A DNA stretch of 64,000 bases from an uncultured Bacteroidales bacterium (GCA_944325415.1 CALUZW010000008.1:1-64000); one strand, 5' to 3'; counted from the stretch's first letter, positions 52,691-61,912 are shown. A program made the numbers and translations. Notes: generated by a model from the sequence alone, not told the origin.

Positions 52691-54355
52691 ATGATACAGA
52701 AACTTTACATACGCAATTATGCCCTTATCGATGAGTTGGAGATTGATTTCCGTCCCGGCTTTACGGTCCTGACCGGCGAAACCGGAGCCGGAAAATCCAT
52801 CATCATGGGGGCGTTGTCGCTCATTTTGGGGCAGCGGGCCGACAGTAAGGCCGTGAAAGATGCCGCGCAGAAGACGGTGATTGAGGGAACGTTTGACATC
52901 TCGTCTTATGCAATGGCCGCTTTCTTTGAAGAAAACGACCTCGACTACGACCCCTCGGGCCATTGTCTCCTGCGGCGGGAATTGTCGCCGCAGGGCAAGA
53001 GCCGTGCCTTTATCAATGACACACCCGTCTCTCTGTCGTTGCTCAAAGAGCTGGGCGAGCAACTCATCGATATTCACTCGCAACATCAGAATCTGCTCTT
53101 GGGCGACAACCGCTTCCAGTTGCGCATGATTGACATCTGGGCCGACGACGAGGCGTTGCTCTCGCAGTATCGCGACGAGTACCGGCGTTATCGTGCGTTG
53201 AGCGAGAAACTCGTGAGCCTGCGGCGGGAGAATGAAGAGAAACGCCGGGAAGAAGATTATCTCCGCTTTCAGTACGACCAGTTGTGCGAAGCCCATTTGC
53301 AAGCCGGCGAACAGTCGGCGCTGGAAGAGGAGCAGGAGATGCTCACCCACGCCGGCGAGATAAAAAATGGCCTCTATGCCATATCACGCTGTCTCGACGG
53401 AGAGGAGGGCGGCGTCTTGCCTTCGCTGAAAGAGACTCGTTCGCTCCTGCGGTCGCTGCAACGGGTATATCCGGCCGTCGAGCCGCTCGACCAGCGCATC
53501 GAATCGGCCTATATCGAGATAAAAGACATACTCTCCGAGATTGACGACCGACAGGAGTCGGTTGCGGTCGACCCGGCCCGTCTGCAACAGGTCGAGGAGC
53601 GTCTCGACCTGCTCTACGATCTGCAACAGAAACATCACCTCTCTTCTCACGAAGAGCTGATGGCATTGCAGGACGACTTGCAAAAGCGCCTTGACGCGAT
53701 AGAACATGCCGACGAAGAGGTGGCTGCATTGCAGGAGGAGCTGACGGGGCAGGAGAGGGTGCTGCGGTCGCTGGCCGAACAGCTGTCGGCCGTGCGGCAT
53801 GCTGCCGCCGTGCGCTTTACCGAGAAACTGGTAGAGCGGGCGCGTCCGTTGGGCATGCCCCATCTGCGCTTTGAGGTTGAGTGGAGCGACAAGACAACAT
53901 TCGATGCCGACGGCACCGAGTCGGTGCGTTACCTCTTCTCGGCCAACAAGAATCGTCCGTTGGAACCGGTTTCCGACGTGGCGTCGGGCGGAGAGATTTC
54001 CCGCCTCATGCTCACCATAAAATCCCTGGCTGCCGATGCCGCCTCCCTGCCCACCATCATCTTTGACGAGATAGATACCGGCGTGTCGGGCGAGATTGCC
54101 GACAAGATGGGCGAGATAATGGCCGGTATGGCCCGCTATATGCAGGTCGTTGCCATCACCCACCTGCCGCAGGTGGCTTCGCGGGGCGAATGTCATTACC
54201 GCATATACAAGGACGATGAGGGAGAGACTACACAGACCCGCATCGAACGTCTCGACGATACTCGCCGTGTGCAGGAGATTGCCCGTATGTTGAGCGGTGC
54301 GCAGCTCACTGATGCGGCATTGAAGAATGCCCGCGAATTGCTGCATTGGAAATAA
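52691..54355 (+). CDS. recN: DNA repair protein RecN
   Basis: An SMC-like ATPase for double-strand-break repair, 554 residues. Walker A is in LTGETGAGKSIIMGAL (about 29-44), with long coiled coils (about 160-370). The C-terminal signature is VASGGEISRLMLTIKSL and Walker B is in TIIFDEIDTGVSG. It lies 16 bases after the DUF4835 gene. Confidence 0.96.
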   Translation: MIQKLYIRNYALIDELEIDFRPGFTVLTGETGAGKSIIMGALSLILGQRADSKAVKDAAQKTVIEGTFDISSYAMAAFFEENDLDYDPSGHCLLRRELSPQGKSRAFINDTPVSLSLLKELGEQLIDIHSQHQNLLLGDNRFQLRMIDIWADDEALLSQYRDEYRRYRALSEKLVSLRRENEEKRREEDYLRFQYDQLCEAHLQAGEQSALEEEQEMLTHAGEIKNGLYAISRCLDGEEGGVLPSLKETRSLLRSLQRVYPAVEPLDQRIESAYIEIKDILSEIDDRQESVAVDPARLQQVEERLDLLYDLQQKHHLSSHEELMALQDDLQKRLDAIEHADEEVAALQEELTGQERVLRSLAEQLSAVRHAAAVRFTEKLVERARPLGMPHLRFEVEWSDKTTFDADGTESVRYLFSANKNRPLEPVSDVASGGEISRLMLTIKSLAADAASLPTIIFDEIDTGVSGEIADKMGEIMAGMARYMQVVAITHLPQVASRGECHYRIYKDDEGETTQTRIERLDDTRRVQEIARMLSGAQLTDAALKNARELLHWK

Positions 54356-54387
54356 TACACACATATTTACACATAGATACACAGGAA

Positions 54388-55125
54388 ATGGAACAGAACA
54401 ATCTGGTTTTCGGAATACGGGCCGTCATAGAGGCCATAAAGGCCGGAAAAGAAATCGATAAGATCTTGGTGAAAAAAGACCTTCAAGGCGATTTGGCACA
54501 AGAGCTGATGGCAGAACTTAAAGGCACGGAAATTTTTGTGCAACGGGTTCCGGTAGAGAAAATCAACCGTATCACCCGTAAAAACCATCAGGGAGTAATT
54601 GCCTTTATATCGCCGGTCTCTTACACTCGGCTCGAAAACGTCGTTCCTTCGCTTTATGAAGAGGGTAAGATGCCGTTTCTGGTCTTGCTCGACGGTATTA
54701 CCGATGTGCGCAATTTCGGCGCCATAGCCCGTACCTGCGAATGTGCCGGTGTCGATGCCATCGTCATTCCCGAGCGTGGCAGTGTGTCGGTAACTCCCGA
54801 TGCCGTGAAGACGTCGGCCGGTGCGTTGTTGCATCTGCCGGTGTGTCGCGAACGCTCTATTGCCGAGGCCTTGCGTTACCTGCGCGACAGCGGCGTGAAA
54901 ATCGTTGCCGCCTCGGAGAAGGCGCAGGAGTTGTATACCGGGCCCGATTATACCGGACCGGTTGCCGTGGTGATGGGGGCCGAAGATGTAGGCCTCTCGG
55001 CACAGACACTCCGCTATTGCGACACGCAGGTGGCGTTGCCTCAGGTGGGGCGCATCGGGTCGCTCAACGTATCGGTGGCCGCCGGTGTCATGATATACGA
55101 AGTGGTGCGTCAGCGTATGCAGTAG
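54388..55125 (+). CDS. rlmB: 23S rRNA (guanosine-2'-O-)-methyltransferase RlmB
   Basis: A SpoU/TrmH-family knotted methyltransferase, 245 residues. An N-terminal substrate-binding domain (LVFGIRAVIEAI, NHQGVIAF) is followed by the SPOUT domain with DVRNFGAIARTCECAG, VMGAEDVGLS and the SAM-knot motif IGSLNVSVAAGVMIYE. ATG 54388 begins the family N-terminus; the longer frame overlaps recN. It is the last gene of the dnaN operon. Confidence 0.95.
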   Translation: MEQNNLVFGIRAVIEAIKAGKEIDKILVKKDLQGDLAQELMAELKGTEIFVQRVPVEKINRITRKNHQGVIAFISPVSYTRLENVVPSLYEEGKMPFLVLLDGITDVRNFGAIARTCECAGVDAIVIPERGSVSVTPDAVKTSAGALLHLPVCRERSIAEALRYLRDSGVKIVAASEKAQELYTGPDYTGPVAVVMGAEDVGLSAQTLRYCDTQVALPQVGRIGSLNVSVAAGVMIYEVVRQRMQ

Positions 55126-55160
55126 ACAGGCCAGTCGATACATGTTTCATATATAAGAAC

Positions 55161-55198
55161 GCCGCCGCGATACCAATTATCGCGGCGGCGCTGTTTTT
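55161..55198 (+). terminator. terminator of the dnaN-rlmB operon
   Basis: A perfect 12-bp GC stem (GCCGCCGCGATA with TATCGCGGCGGC), a five-base loop, then GCTGTTTTT. Confidence 0.92.
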
Positions 55199-55235
55199 AT
55201 AGGCTGGTGAAGGAAGGGGGGAGTAGTGGAATGAA

Positions 55236-56615
55236 TTAAAATTCCGAGACAACCTCTTTCCCGTCGAGCCATGCCGCCATGTTCAGAACGAGGAGATTCC
55301 AGTTCTGGAACCCTTTGTTCAGTACCGGCTCACCGTTGTCGGGCAGGTAATATTCGTGCAGGGCACCAAAACGCTCGTAGTCGCGTCCCAGCAGCAGGAT
55401 AGTCTTTTCGGCCAATTCTTTGGCTTCCTCGGTATAGCCGTAGCGCACAAGACCTTTGAATACCAGGTAATTGACATTTATCCACACCGGCCCTTGCCAT
55501 GACGAGGGGTTACCGCTGGCGCGGGTATCGTACATCTTTTCGAGCGGTGAGAGGGTGCGGATACCGGCCGGTGCATTGTACGACAACGTGTCGTGATAGT
55601 GGCGCTGTACCATCACCTCGGCCTGTTCGGGGGTAGCTATGCCGGCCCACATTGCCATGAAGCCGCTCCATACACTCAGGCGCTGTATCAGGCAGTCGTA
55701 TGTGCGAGGTTGCCCCACGTGGAGGTAGAGGGCTCCCGGTTGCAGCGATTCGATGTCGGGTTTTTCCACGGGAAGCAGGTTCAGGTCGACGCTGTAATAG
55801 AAGCCGTCGCGGCGGTCCCAGCAATGTTCCCTGATATTATTTTTCAGGGTCTCGGCCTCTTGGGCAAAACGTCGGGCGATGTCGGGCAGATTCAGACAGT
55901 CGGCCAGGTATTCCATGGCCAGAAGCTCCTTGTACATGAGGGCATTCAGGAAGATGGAGCCCGAACTTTCGTGCGGCCGGTAGAAAGTGCTGGGGTCGTT
56001 GTCTACGCCGATGGCTTCGTCGGTTTCCCAATACATCAGTCCGGTGGCCTTGTGGCGATGGAAGTTGAGATATTTCGATACAAAGGCCTGCAAGGCATAG
56101 AAGTCGTCTCGCAGCCATTCGGCGTCGCCGTTCATGTTGCGGACAATGAAGGCGGCGTGCTGGGCCAGAGTCGGTTTGTGCATGTTGCTTTTCCAGGGGT
56201 TGCGGGTTTTGAGCATCTCTTCGCGGCTGGGGGCGTTGCGTTCGATCCAGATGGGAATCCAGCCGTCCATGCCGCCGTAACTCAGCGAGTTGAGTACGCA
56301 TCCCTGCTCATATTTGAGCGCTTCGTGGCGGTCTTTCTCGGTGCCGTTTTCGAGCAGAATCTGCCTCAGGGCAATGTTGCTCAGCCACGAGTCCCAGTCC
56401 CACAGCATATCCAGATACTGGTTGCTCCCGGGGGCAAGGAAAGGATATTTCAGTGCGCCCCCCGCTTCGCGGTACATGCCTTTCATGTCTTTGTAGATGT
56501 GTTTGCGGCATATCTCCTTGTATTTGGCGACATTCTCGGGGGTACGTTCGGGCATTTGTGCGGTTATCGGGAGGGCCAACAGCACGCCCGCAATGATAGA
56601 GCAGAGTTTTTTCAT
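55236..56615 (-). CDS. GH63-like (trehalase-fold) glycoside hydrolase, exported
   Basis: A 459-residue protein with a signal peptide (MKKLCSIIAGVLLALPITAQ) and an (alpha/alpha)6-barrel of the trehalase/GH63 group: LWDWDSWLSNIALRQ (about 72-86), GGMDGWIPIW, PHESSGSIFLN, GNPSSWQGPVWINVNYLVFKG near the C-terminus and the final NWNLLVLNM. The closest described class is mannosylglycerate/glucosylglycerate hydrolase and bacterial GH63; the exact sugar cannot be read from the sequence. Met 56615 is used because the signal peptide starts there and the promoter lies at 56643-56673. Confidence 0.85.
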   Translation of the reverse strand: MKKLCSIIAGVLLALPITAQMPERTPENVAKYKEICRKHIYKDMKGMYREAGGALKYPFLAPGSNQYLDMLWDWDSWLSNIALRQILLENGTEKDRHEALKYEQGCVLNSLSYGGMDGWIPIWIERNAPSREEMLKTRNPWKSNMHKPTLAQHAAFIVRNMNGDAEWLRDDFYALQAFVSKYLNFHRHKATGLMYWETDEAIGVDNDPSTFYRPHESSGSIFLNALMYKELLAMEYLADCLNLPDIARRFAQEAETLKNNIREHCWDRRDGFYYSVDLNLLPVEKPDIESLQPGALYLHVGQPRTYDCLIQRLSVWSGFMAMWAGIATPEQAEVMVQRHYHDTLSYNAPAGIRTLSPLEKMYDTRASGNPSSWQGPVWINVNYLVFKGLVRYGYTEEAKELAEKTILLLGRDYERFGALHEYYLPDNGEPVLNKGFQNWNLLVLNMAAWLDGKEVVSEF

Positions 56616-56642
56616 GGTGTTTTTAAGAAAAGTAATGAGGCC

Positions 56643-56673
56643 TAAAAGTATAAAAAACGGTTCAGATAACAAA
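56643..56673 (-). promoter_or_regulatory. promoter of the GH63-like gene
   Basis: On the minus strand TTTG (56670-56673), a 19-base spacer and TACTTTTA (56643-56650), one mismatch from the consensus. Confidence 0.55.
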
Positions 56674-56704
56674 CAAGACCCATAGTAAAGTTGATGTACA
56701 AAAT

Positions 56705-56739
56705 AAAAACCCCGGAAACTGACAGTTTCCGGGGTTTTT
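56705..56739 (-). terminator. terminator of the small RNA
   Basis: AAAACCCCGGAAACTG pairs with the complementary arm up to 56739, giving a near-continuous palindrome with T runs on both sides, so it would work in either direction. Confidence 0.9.
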
Positions 56740-56930
56740 ATTTTATCTATAAAGGGAGTCGATGTCCCGTAACCTTATAAAAAGATAGTAGTAGATAAAA
56801 CGAAGATTGACCGTATATGTACCCGACATAAAAAGAAAACCTTCACGGTGACGAATGTTACTCGTCTGGTGTGTTTTTCATGTATGAAATAGGTAAACGA
56901 GATTGGGAGGCACGGTGCCTCTTGTTTTTT
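56705..56930 (-). ncRNA. probable small RNA (6S/Bacteroidales-1-like candidate)
   Basis: A unit of about 226 bases with no open frame lies between divergent genes. On the minus strand it has a TAACTTTG box just upstream and a 5' hairpin (GAGGCAC/GTGCCTC, 56907-56921). A long imperfect central hairpin has apical GACGA/TCGTC, and the unit ends in a very strong terminator (56705-56739). A terminator between two divergent genes has no other transcript to serve. The size and 3' terminator fit the Bacteroidales-1 motif, later assigned to 6S RNA, but I cannot confirm the fold by eye. Confidence 0.55.
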
Positions 56931-56936
56931 GCGTAG

Positions 56937-56944
56937 CAAAGTTA
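56937..56944 (-). promoter_or_regulatory. -7 box of the small RNA
   Basis: TAACTTTG on the minus strand matches TAnnTTTG; no good -33 element. It places the 5' end of the RNA near 56930. Confidence 0.5.
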
Positions 56945-57112
56945 ATCTTTAAATTCGAAATACGAAGCATAAAATCAAAAAAATAAGTGAGAGAGGGGAT
57001 TTTTTATGTATAAACGGCCATTGGGTATAAAAATTTATTCATTGTCGGTGGCGGGCAGGAGGGGATTCGGGAAAATATCACTAATTTAGTGCCCCGTAAA
57101 AAAGAGACTTTT

Positions 57113-58999
57113 ATGATTCATCTGCAAATCGAGGGCCTCACCAAATCGTTTGGCGACCGGGTGCTGTTTTCCGACATCTCGTTTGGCCTTTCCGAAGGTG
57201 AACGGGTAGGGCTCATAGCCAAGAACGGTACAGGTAAGACGACCCTTCTCAATATAATTGCCGGCGACGAGAGTTACGATGCCGGAACGATAACTTTCCG
57301 CAATGATTTGCGTGTGGGGTATCTGCGGCAGTTGCCCGTTTTTGATCCCGAGACGACGGTACTCCAGGCCTGCCTGTCGGCCGACAGCGAAGTGGCGCAG
57401 ACGGTGCGTGAGTATGAACTGGCTTTGTTGCACAACGATACGTCGCGGCTCGAATCGCTGATTACCCACATGGAGCAATTCAAGGCCTGGGATTATGAAC
57501 AGCGGGTGAAGCAGATTCTCTCCCGCTTGAAAATCAACGATTTTGAACAGCCCATGGGGCAACTCTCGGGCGGACAGCAGAAACGTGTGGCATTGGCTAA
57601 TGTGCTGATAGCCGAGCCCGACCTGCTGATACTCGACGAGCCTACCAACCACCTCGACCTTGACATGACCGAGTGGCTCGAAGAGTATCTCGCTCACAGC
57701 CGTGTGAGCCTGCTCATGGTTACCCACGACCGCTATTTTCTCGACCGGGTGTGCAATCGCATTGTCGAACTCGATGCTCGTGCCTTGTATTCCTACAAGG
57801 GAAATTACAGTTACTATATCGAGAAGCGGCAGGAGCGCATCGATGCCCACAACGCCGAAGTTGACCGGGCCAACAACCTTTTACGCACCGAACTCGACTG
57901 GATACGCCGTCAACCCCAGGCCCGGGGCTCGAAAGCCAAGTACCGCATCGATGCTTTTCATGAGTTGGAGGAGAAGGCCCGCCGTGAGAGAGTCGAAGAG
58001 AATATCACTCTGGCTGTAAAGTCGTCGTATATAGGCTCCAAGATATTTGAGATGCAGCATCTGTGCAAACGTTTCGGAGAAAAAAAGATACTCGACGATT
58101 TTTCCTATACCTTCTCCCGCTACGAGAAGGTGGGTATTGTTGGCAACAACGGCACCGGAAAATCGACCTTCATAAAGATGCTTATCGGCTTGCTGCCGCC
58201 CGACAGCGGCACCATAGACCGTGGCGAGACGGTGCGTTTTGGCTATTACAGCCAGGAGGGCATACAGTTTGACAACCAGAAGAAGGTCATCGATGCCGTG
58301 CGCGACATTGCAGAGGAGATATCGACCGGCGACGGAAAAAAGTTGTCGGCCTCGCAGTTTCTGCAACATTTTCTCTTTACGCCCGAGACGCAGTATAACT
58401 ATATTTATAAATTGAGCGGAGGGGAGAAACGTCGACTTTACCTCTGTACGGTCTTGATGAGCAATCCCAATTTCCTGGTACTCGACGAGCCGACGAACGA
58501 CCTCGACATTGTAACGCTCAACTTGCTCGAAGATTACCTCACCCGTTTCAAGGGGTGTGTCATTGTCGTGTCGCACGACCGCTATTTCATGGACAAGGTC
58601 GTCGACCATGTATGGGCTTTTGAAGGCGACGGGCGAGTCAAGGATTTCCCCGGAAGCTATACCGATTATCGCCGATGGAAGGCGGAACGGGAAAGCGAAG
58701 AAAAGCGGGCCCTTTCGGCCAAAAGTGCCGATAAGCCGGCGCAGAAACCCGACAAGCCGTCCGACGCGGCCCAGCCATCGCAGCGTAGGCGCTTGACCTT
58801 TAAGGAGAAAAAAGAGTTTGAAGCGCTTGATGAGGCCATTCCCCGCCTCGAAGCCGAGAAGGCTGCACTGGAAGCCGACTTGTCGTCAGGAACACTCTCG
58901 GCTGCTCAGTTGCAGGAGAAGTCGCTGGCTCTTTCCCGGTTGATGGAAGAGCTCGACGAGAAGTCGATGCGCTGGCTCGAGCTGGGAGAGTGGGTGTAG
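57113..58999 (+). CDS. ABC-F family ATPase (Uup-like)
   Basis: A 628-residue soluble protein with two ABC domains and no membrane part. Walker A motifs are GLIAKNGTGKTTL (about 36) and GIVGNNGTGKSTF; signatures are LSGGQQKR and LSGGEKRR; Walker B regions are LLILDEPTNHLDLD and FLVLDEPTNDLDIV. A charged C-terminal coiled coil (about 545-628) is typical of Uup. These proteins act on ribosomes; no feature points to antibiotic protection. The Met at 57113 starts the family N-terminus. Confidence 0.93.
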   Translation: MIHLQIEGLTKSFGDRVLFSDISFGLSEGERVGLIAKNGTGKTTLLNIIAGDESYDAGTITFRNDLRVGYLRQLPVFDPETTVLQACLSADSEVAQTVREYELALLHNDTSRLESLITHMEQFKAWDYEQRVKQILSRLKINDFEQPMGQLSGGQQKRVALANVLIAEPDLLILDEPTNHLDLDMTEWLEEYLAHSRVSLLMVTHDRYFLDRVCNRIVELDARALYSYKGNYSYYIEKRQERIDAHNAEVDRANNLLRTELDWIRRQPQARGSKAKYRIDAFHELEEKARRERVEENITLAVKSSYIGSKIFEMQHLCKRFGEKKILDDFSYTFSRYEKVGIVGNNGTGKSTFIKMLIGLLPPDSGTIDRGETVRFGYYSQEGIQFDNQKKVIDAVRDIAEEISTGDGKKLSASQFLQHFLFTPETQYNYIYKLSGGEKRRLYLCTVLMSNPNFLVLDEPTNDLDIVTLNLLEDYLTRFKGCVIVVSHDRYFMDKVVDHVWAFEGDGRVKDFPGSYTDYRRWKAERESEEKRALSAKSADKPAQKPDKPSDAAQPSQRRRLTFKEKKEFEALDEAIPRLEAEKAALEADLSSGTLSAAQLQEKSLALSRLMEELDEKSMRWLELGEWV

Positions 59000-59032
59000 T
59001 TTTTTGTGTCGGTAGAGTGGAGGAACAGTGGC

Positions 59033-59815
59033 TTATCGTTTGCCATAAATCCACCCGTAGAGACCGCCAACAAAAAAGGCGCCTCCCACGATGTTGCCAA
59101 GCGTTGCCGGTATAAGGTTGTGTACCACAAAATCGCTGACACTTACCTCGGCCCCTTGCAGCATACCCAGCGGGATAAAGAACATGTTGGCGATACTGTG
59201 TTCGTAGCCCAAAGCCACAAAACACATGACGGGAAACCAAAGCCCGATGAATTTTCCGGCTGCGCTGCGGCAGGACAGGCCCAGCCACACGGCCAGGCAC
59301 ACAAACCAGTTGGCTCCGATTCCTTTGACAAAAACGGTGCCCCAGGGCATGGCGGTTTTGGCTTCGGCAATATTCACGATGGCGCTGTGCCACGGCTCCG
59401 GACTTACAATGCCCGCCAGATGGGCCATAATGTAGACGAAGAAAAGAGCCCCGACAAAATTCCCGACGTATACCAGAGCCCAGTTGCGGAGTACTGGACC
59501 TATGCCGTACTTGCGGTTGAGCAGTCCGGGAATGAGTACGGCGTTGTTGCCGGTAAACAACTCGGCCCCGGCAAAGACCACCAGTATGAGACCGAGAGGG
59601 AACATGGCCCCCGAAAGGAGTCGCTGCAAGCCCGGATTTTGGGCCGTTATCTCGGGAAAACCATATCCGATGACAAGCGACAGTAGGCCTCCCATGGCGA
59701 TGTATACACCGGCCAGAAATGCCAGAAGAATTGTTTTACCTGCGGGGAGAGCTGTTTTCTGTAAAGCGGAGTTCTCGGCGGCAGCCAAAACTTCGCGGGG
59801 CGACAATGTACTCAT
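59033..59815 (-). CDS. formate/nitrite transporter (FNT) family channel
   Basis: A 260-residue pentameric channel with six helices. Motifs are TILLAFLAGVYIAMGGLL, the family signature FAGAELFTGNN (about 88-98), the GNFVGALFF half-helix, KGIGANWFVCLAVWL, and the pore His region GYEHSIANMFF. Formate export or nitrite/hydrosulfide transport cannot be told apart here. The start at 59815 follows a perfect promoter; a much longer open frame would run through it. Confidence 0.92.
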   Translation of the reverse strand: MSTLSPREVLAAAENSALQKTALPAGKTILLAFLAGVYIAMGGLLSLVIGYGFPEITAQNPGLQRLLSGAMFPLGLILVVFAGAELFTGNNAVLIPGLLNRKYGIGPVLRNWALVYVGNFVGALFFVYIMAHLAGIVSPEPWHSAIVNIAEAKTAMPWGTVFVKGIGANWFVCLAVWLGLSCRSAAGKFIGLWFPVMCFVALGYEHSIANMFFIPLGMLQGAEVSVSDFVVHNLIPATLGNIVGGAFFVGGLYGWIYGKR

Positions 59816-59837
59816 GAGAAACGGTGTTAAACGTGTG

Positions 59838-59869
59838 CAAAGATACATTTTTTGCCCTGCCCAGCCAAA
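59838..59869 (-). promoter_or_regulatory. promoter of the FNT channel gene
   Basis: On the minus strand TTTG (59866-59869), a 20-base spacer and TATCTTTG (59838-59845): a full consensus match. Confidence 0.8.
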
Positions 59870-60080
59870 AACAAAAAATTCCTCCCCCCGAAGCGAACAA
59901 ATCGGCCGCTGTGTTGTTTTATGAACAGAAACGTGGCTCAAAAGCGTTTGAGTTGCCCATCAAAAATAGCAAGAAGATATATATTCTCGTTTTTGTGTGT
60001 TTCATTGGTATTTATCCTGCTTATTTCTATTCAGGAATAAGTCTATCCTCTTTCTTGTTTTTGATATATTTCAAGCTCGG

Positions 60081-60119
60081 AGAAGGTTGGCTCGTGAGAG
60101 TCGAAACCTTCTTTTATTT
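60081..60119 (+). terminator. plus-strand terminator-like hairpin without an assigned transcript
   Basis: AGAAGGTT (60081-60088) pairs with AACCTTCT (60105-60112), followed by TTATTTTTGTT on the plus strand. Both flanking genes are on the minus strand and the hairpin has no T run in that direction. Confidence 0.6.
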
Positions 60120-60395
60120 TTGTTCCAATGAGTTTTTGATGTAATCCATGACTTCGTTCATGCCATCTACAAATTTTTCAAAATCTTTGGGATAGAGAAA
60201 TATTTTATGTTTTTCAAATTGTACGACCTGTGTCTCCTCGTGAGGCATGATGCGTTTACTTTCTGTGATGGCTAAAAACAAATCGCCGTTGTTGTTTTCT
60301 TTCACGTCGAAATAATAAATCCGCCTGCCAGCTTTTACACTTCGTGAAAAAATAATGTCGTTCTCTTGTGTGTTTACAATTAATTCGTTGTCCAT
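60114..60395 (-). CDS. PUR-family (DUF3276) nucleic-acid-binding protein
   Basis: A 93-residue single PUR repeat: FSRSVKAGRRIYYFDVKENN, then LAITESKRI and a helix FEKFVDGMNEVMDYIKNSL. This matches the DUF3276 proteins of Bacteroidetes and Borrelia BpuR, which bind single-stranded DNA and RNA. The Met at 60395 begins the usual MDNELIVN N-terminus. Confidence 0.85.
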   Translation of the reverse strand: MDNELIVNTQENDIIFSRSVKAGRRIYYFDVKENNNGDLFLAITESKRIMPHEETQVVQFEKHKIFLYPKDFEKFVDGMNEVMDYIKNSLEQK

Positions 60396-60580
60396 ATTAA
60401 TACAGTAAATAATGGCAGAATTCCTAATAATCAATCAAACAATTTTCACAAATAAAGAGAATTAATTTAAAACGGGCAACCTTACGAATATGAAAATTTA
60501 TTAAAAAGTGTATATTTCGTTTGCGCAGGTTGGCGTAGAAAAAAAGAGTCGGAGGGGAGATGGAAAATCAAAAATTATTG

Positions 60581-60588
60581 TACCTTTA
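60581..60588 (+). promoter_or_regulatory. -7 box of nusB
   Basis: TACCTTTA, one mismatch from the consensus, 25 bases before the chosen nusB start and inside the longer open frame. Confidence 0.4.
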
Positions 60589-60612
60589 CAGCCGAAAAAT
60601 AAATTTGAAGAA

Positions 60613-61533
60613 ATGATAAACCGAGCTTTGATTCGGACGAAAGTGGTGCAAATTGTCTATTCATACCTGATAGACGGAGAAAAAAGTGTTGATGTTGCAG
60701 AAAAGGAGCTTTTTGCCAGCCTTGACAAATCGTACGAACTGTATCATTTGTTGCTGCTTATTCCGGTAGAACTTACGCGGATGCAGCGTATGCGCATCGA
60801 TAATGCCCGTAGTAAATATATTGCTACTCCCGAGGAAAAAATGCCGAATACCCGGTTTGTAGACAATCGGTTTGTGGCCCAGTTGGAGAGCGATAAGGCA
60901 TTTGCCAAATATATAGAAGAGCGCCCTCTGGTGTGGAGCGACGACAGCAATTACCTCCGTTCGTTGCTTGATCGCATTCTTGCATCGGAAGAGTATGCGC
61001 AATATATGCAAGCCGAAGACTCTTACGAGAACGACCGCACGTTGTGGAAAAACATCTACCGCCACATGATTTTCCCTGACGAGAACTTGGGCGAATTGTT
61101 GGAGTCGCAGAGCCTTTATTGGAATGATGATCTCCCCATTATATCGACCTTTGTCCTTAAAACGGTAAAACGGTTTGACGAGGCCGCCGGAGCCCAGCAG
61201 GAGCTTCTGCCCATGTTCAAGGACGAAGACGACCGTATATTTGCCCGTACACTGTTCCGTCGCGCATTACTCGATTACGAGTCCAATAAGAAGTTGATAG
61301 AGCAGTTTACGCGTAACTGGGAGATAGAGCGTATCGCATTCATGGATATAGTCATCATGACCGTGGCGTTGGCCGAGATTACCTCGTTCCCCTCGATTCC
61401 GTTACAAGTATCGTTCAACGAATATATCGAGATAGCCAAGTCGTACAGCACGGTGAAGAGTGGAAACTTTATCAATGGAGTGCTTGAAGCCATTACCTCT
61501 CTCTTGAAAAAAGAGGGTCGTATAGAGAAATAA
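60613..61533 (+). CDS. nusB: transcription antitermination factor NusB, long Bacteroidetes form
   Basis: 306 residues, about twice E. coli NusB. The first helix (MINRALIRTKVVQIVYSYL) and the C-terminal half (LIEQFTRNWEIERIAFMDIVIMTVA split over 250-275, then NEYIEIAKSYSTVKSGNFING) are NusB. About 140 residues of mostly helical sequence are inserted between them. NusB binds boxA with NusE in rRNA antitermination. The Met at 60613 is chosen because the family starts there and a -7-like box precedes it. yajC follows after 49 bases. Confidence 0.9.
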   Translation: MINRALIRTKVVQIVYSYLIDGEKSVDVAEKELFASLDKSYELYHLLLLIPVELTRMQRMRIDNARSKYIATPEEKMPNTRFVDNRFVAQLESDKAFAKYIEERPLVWSDDSNYLRSLLDRILASEEYAQYMQAEDSYENDRTLWKNIYRHMIFPDENLGELLESQSLYWNDDLPIISTFVLKTVKRFDEAAGAQQELLPMFKDEDDRIFARTLFRRALLDYESNKKLIEQFTRNWEIERIAFMDIVIMTVALAEITSFPSIPLQVSFNEYIEIAKSYSTVKSGNFINGVLEAITSLLKKEGRIEK

Positions 61534-61582
61534 ATACCTTACTTTGTTATAAATAATAATTACATCATAAATAAAAACAGTT

Positions 61583-61912
61583 ATGACACTACTTACACTT
61601 CTCCTGCAAGAAGCAGCTGCCCCCAAAGCATCGGGGTATTCCAGTATCATCATGATGGTGGCACTTATTGCCATATTCTATTTCTTCATGATTCGTCCGC
61701 AAAGCAAACGTCAGAAAGAAATTCGCAAATTCCGCGAATCGCTTACCGAGGGACAGAAAGTAATAACCGCCGGTGGTATTCATGGAAAAGTGAAAAATAT
61801 CAAGGATAATACGGTAGTTGTAGAAATTGCCGACAATGTGCGTATCACGGTCGATAAAGGTTCTATCTATGCATCGACAGCCGATACGGCAAATACCACA
61901 CCTGCCAAGTAA
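61583..61912 (+). CDS. yajC: preprotein translocase accessory subunit YajC
   Basis: A 109-residue inner-membrane protein of the Sec holotranslocon. One N-terminal membrane helix (SIIMMVALIAIFYFFMIRPQ, 21-40) runs into the conserved RPQSKRQKE and GQKVITAGGIHGKV. It shares a transcript with nusB and is followed by a strong terminator. Confidence 0.95.
   Translation: MTLLTLLLQEAAAPKASGYSSIIMMVALIAIFYFFMIRPQSKRQKEIRKFRESLTEGQKVITAGGIHGKVKNIKDNTVVVEIADNVRITVDKGSIYASTADTANTTPAK

Noticed and set aside
56907-56930. Plus-strand terminator GAGGCAC/GTGCCTC with T run
   Set aside because: No plus-strand gene ends here; on the minus strand the same sequence forms the 5' hairpin of the small RNA candidate, which fits better.
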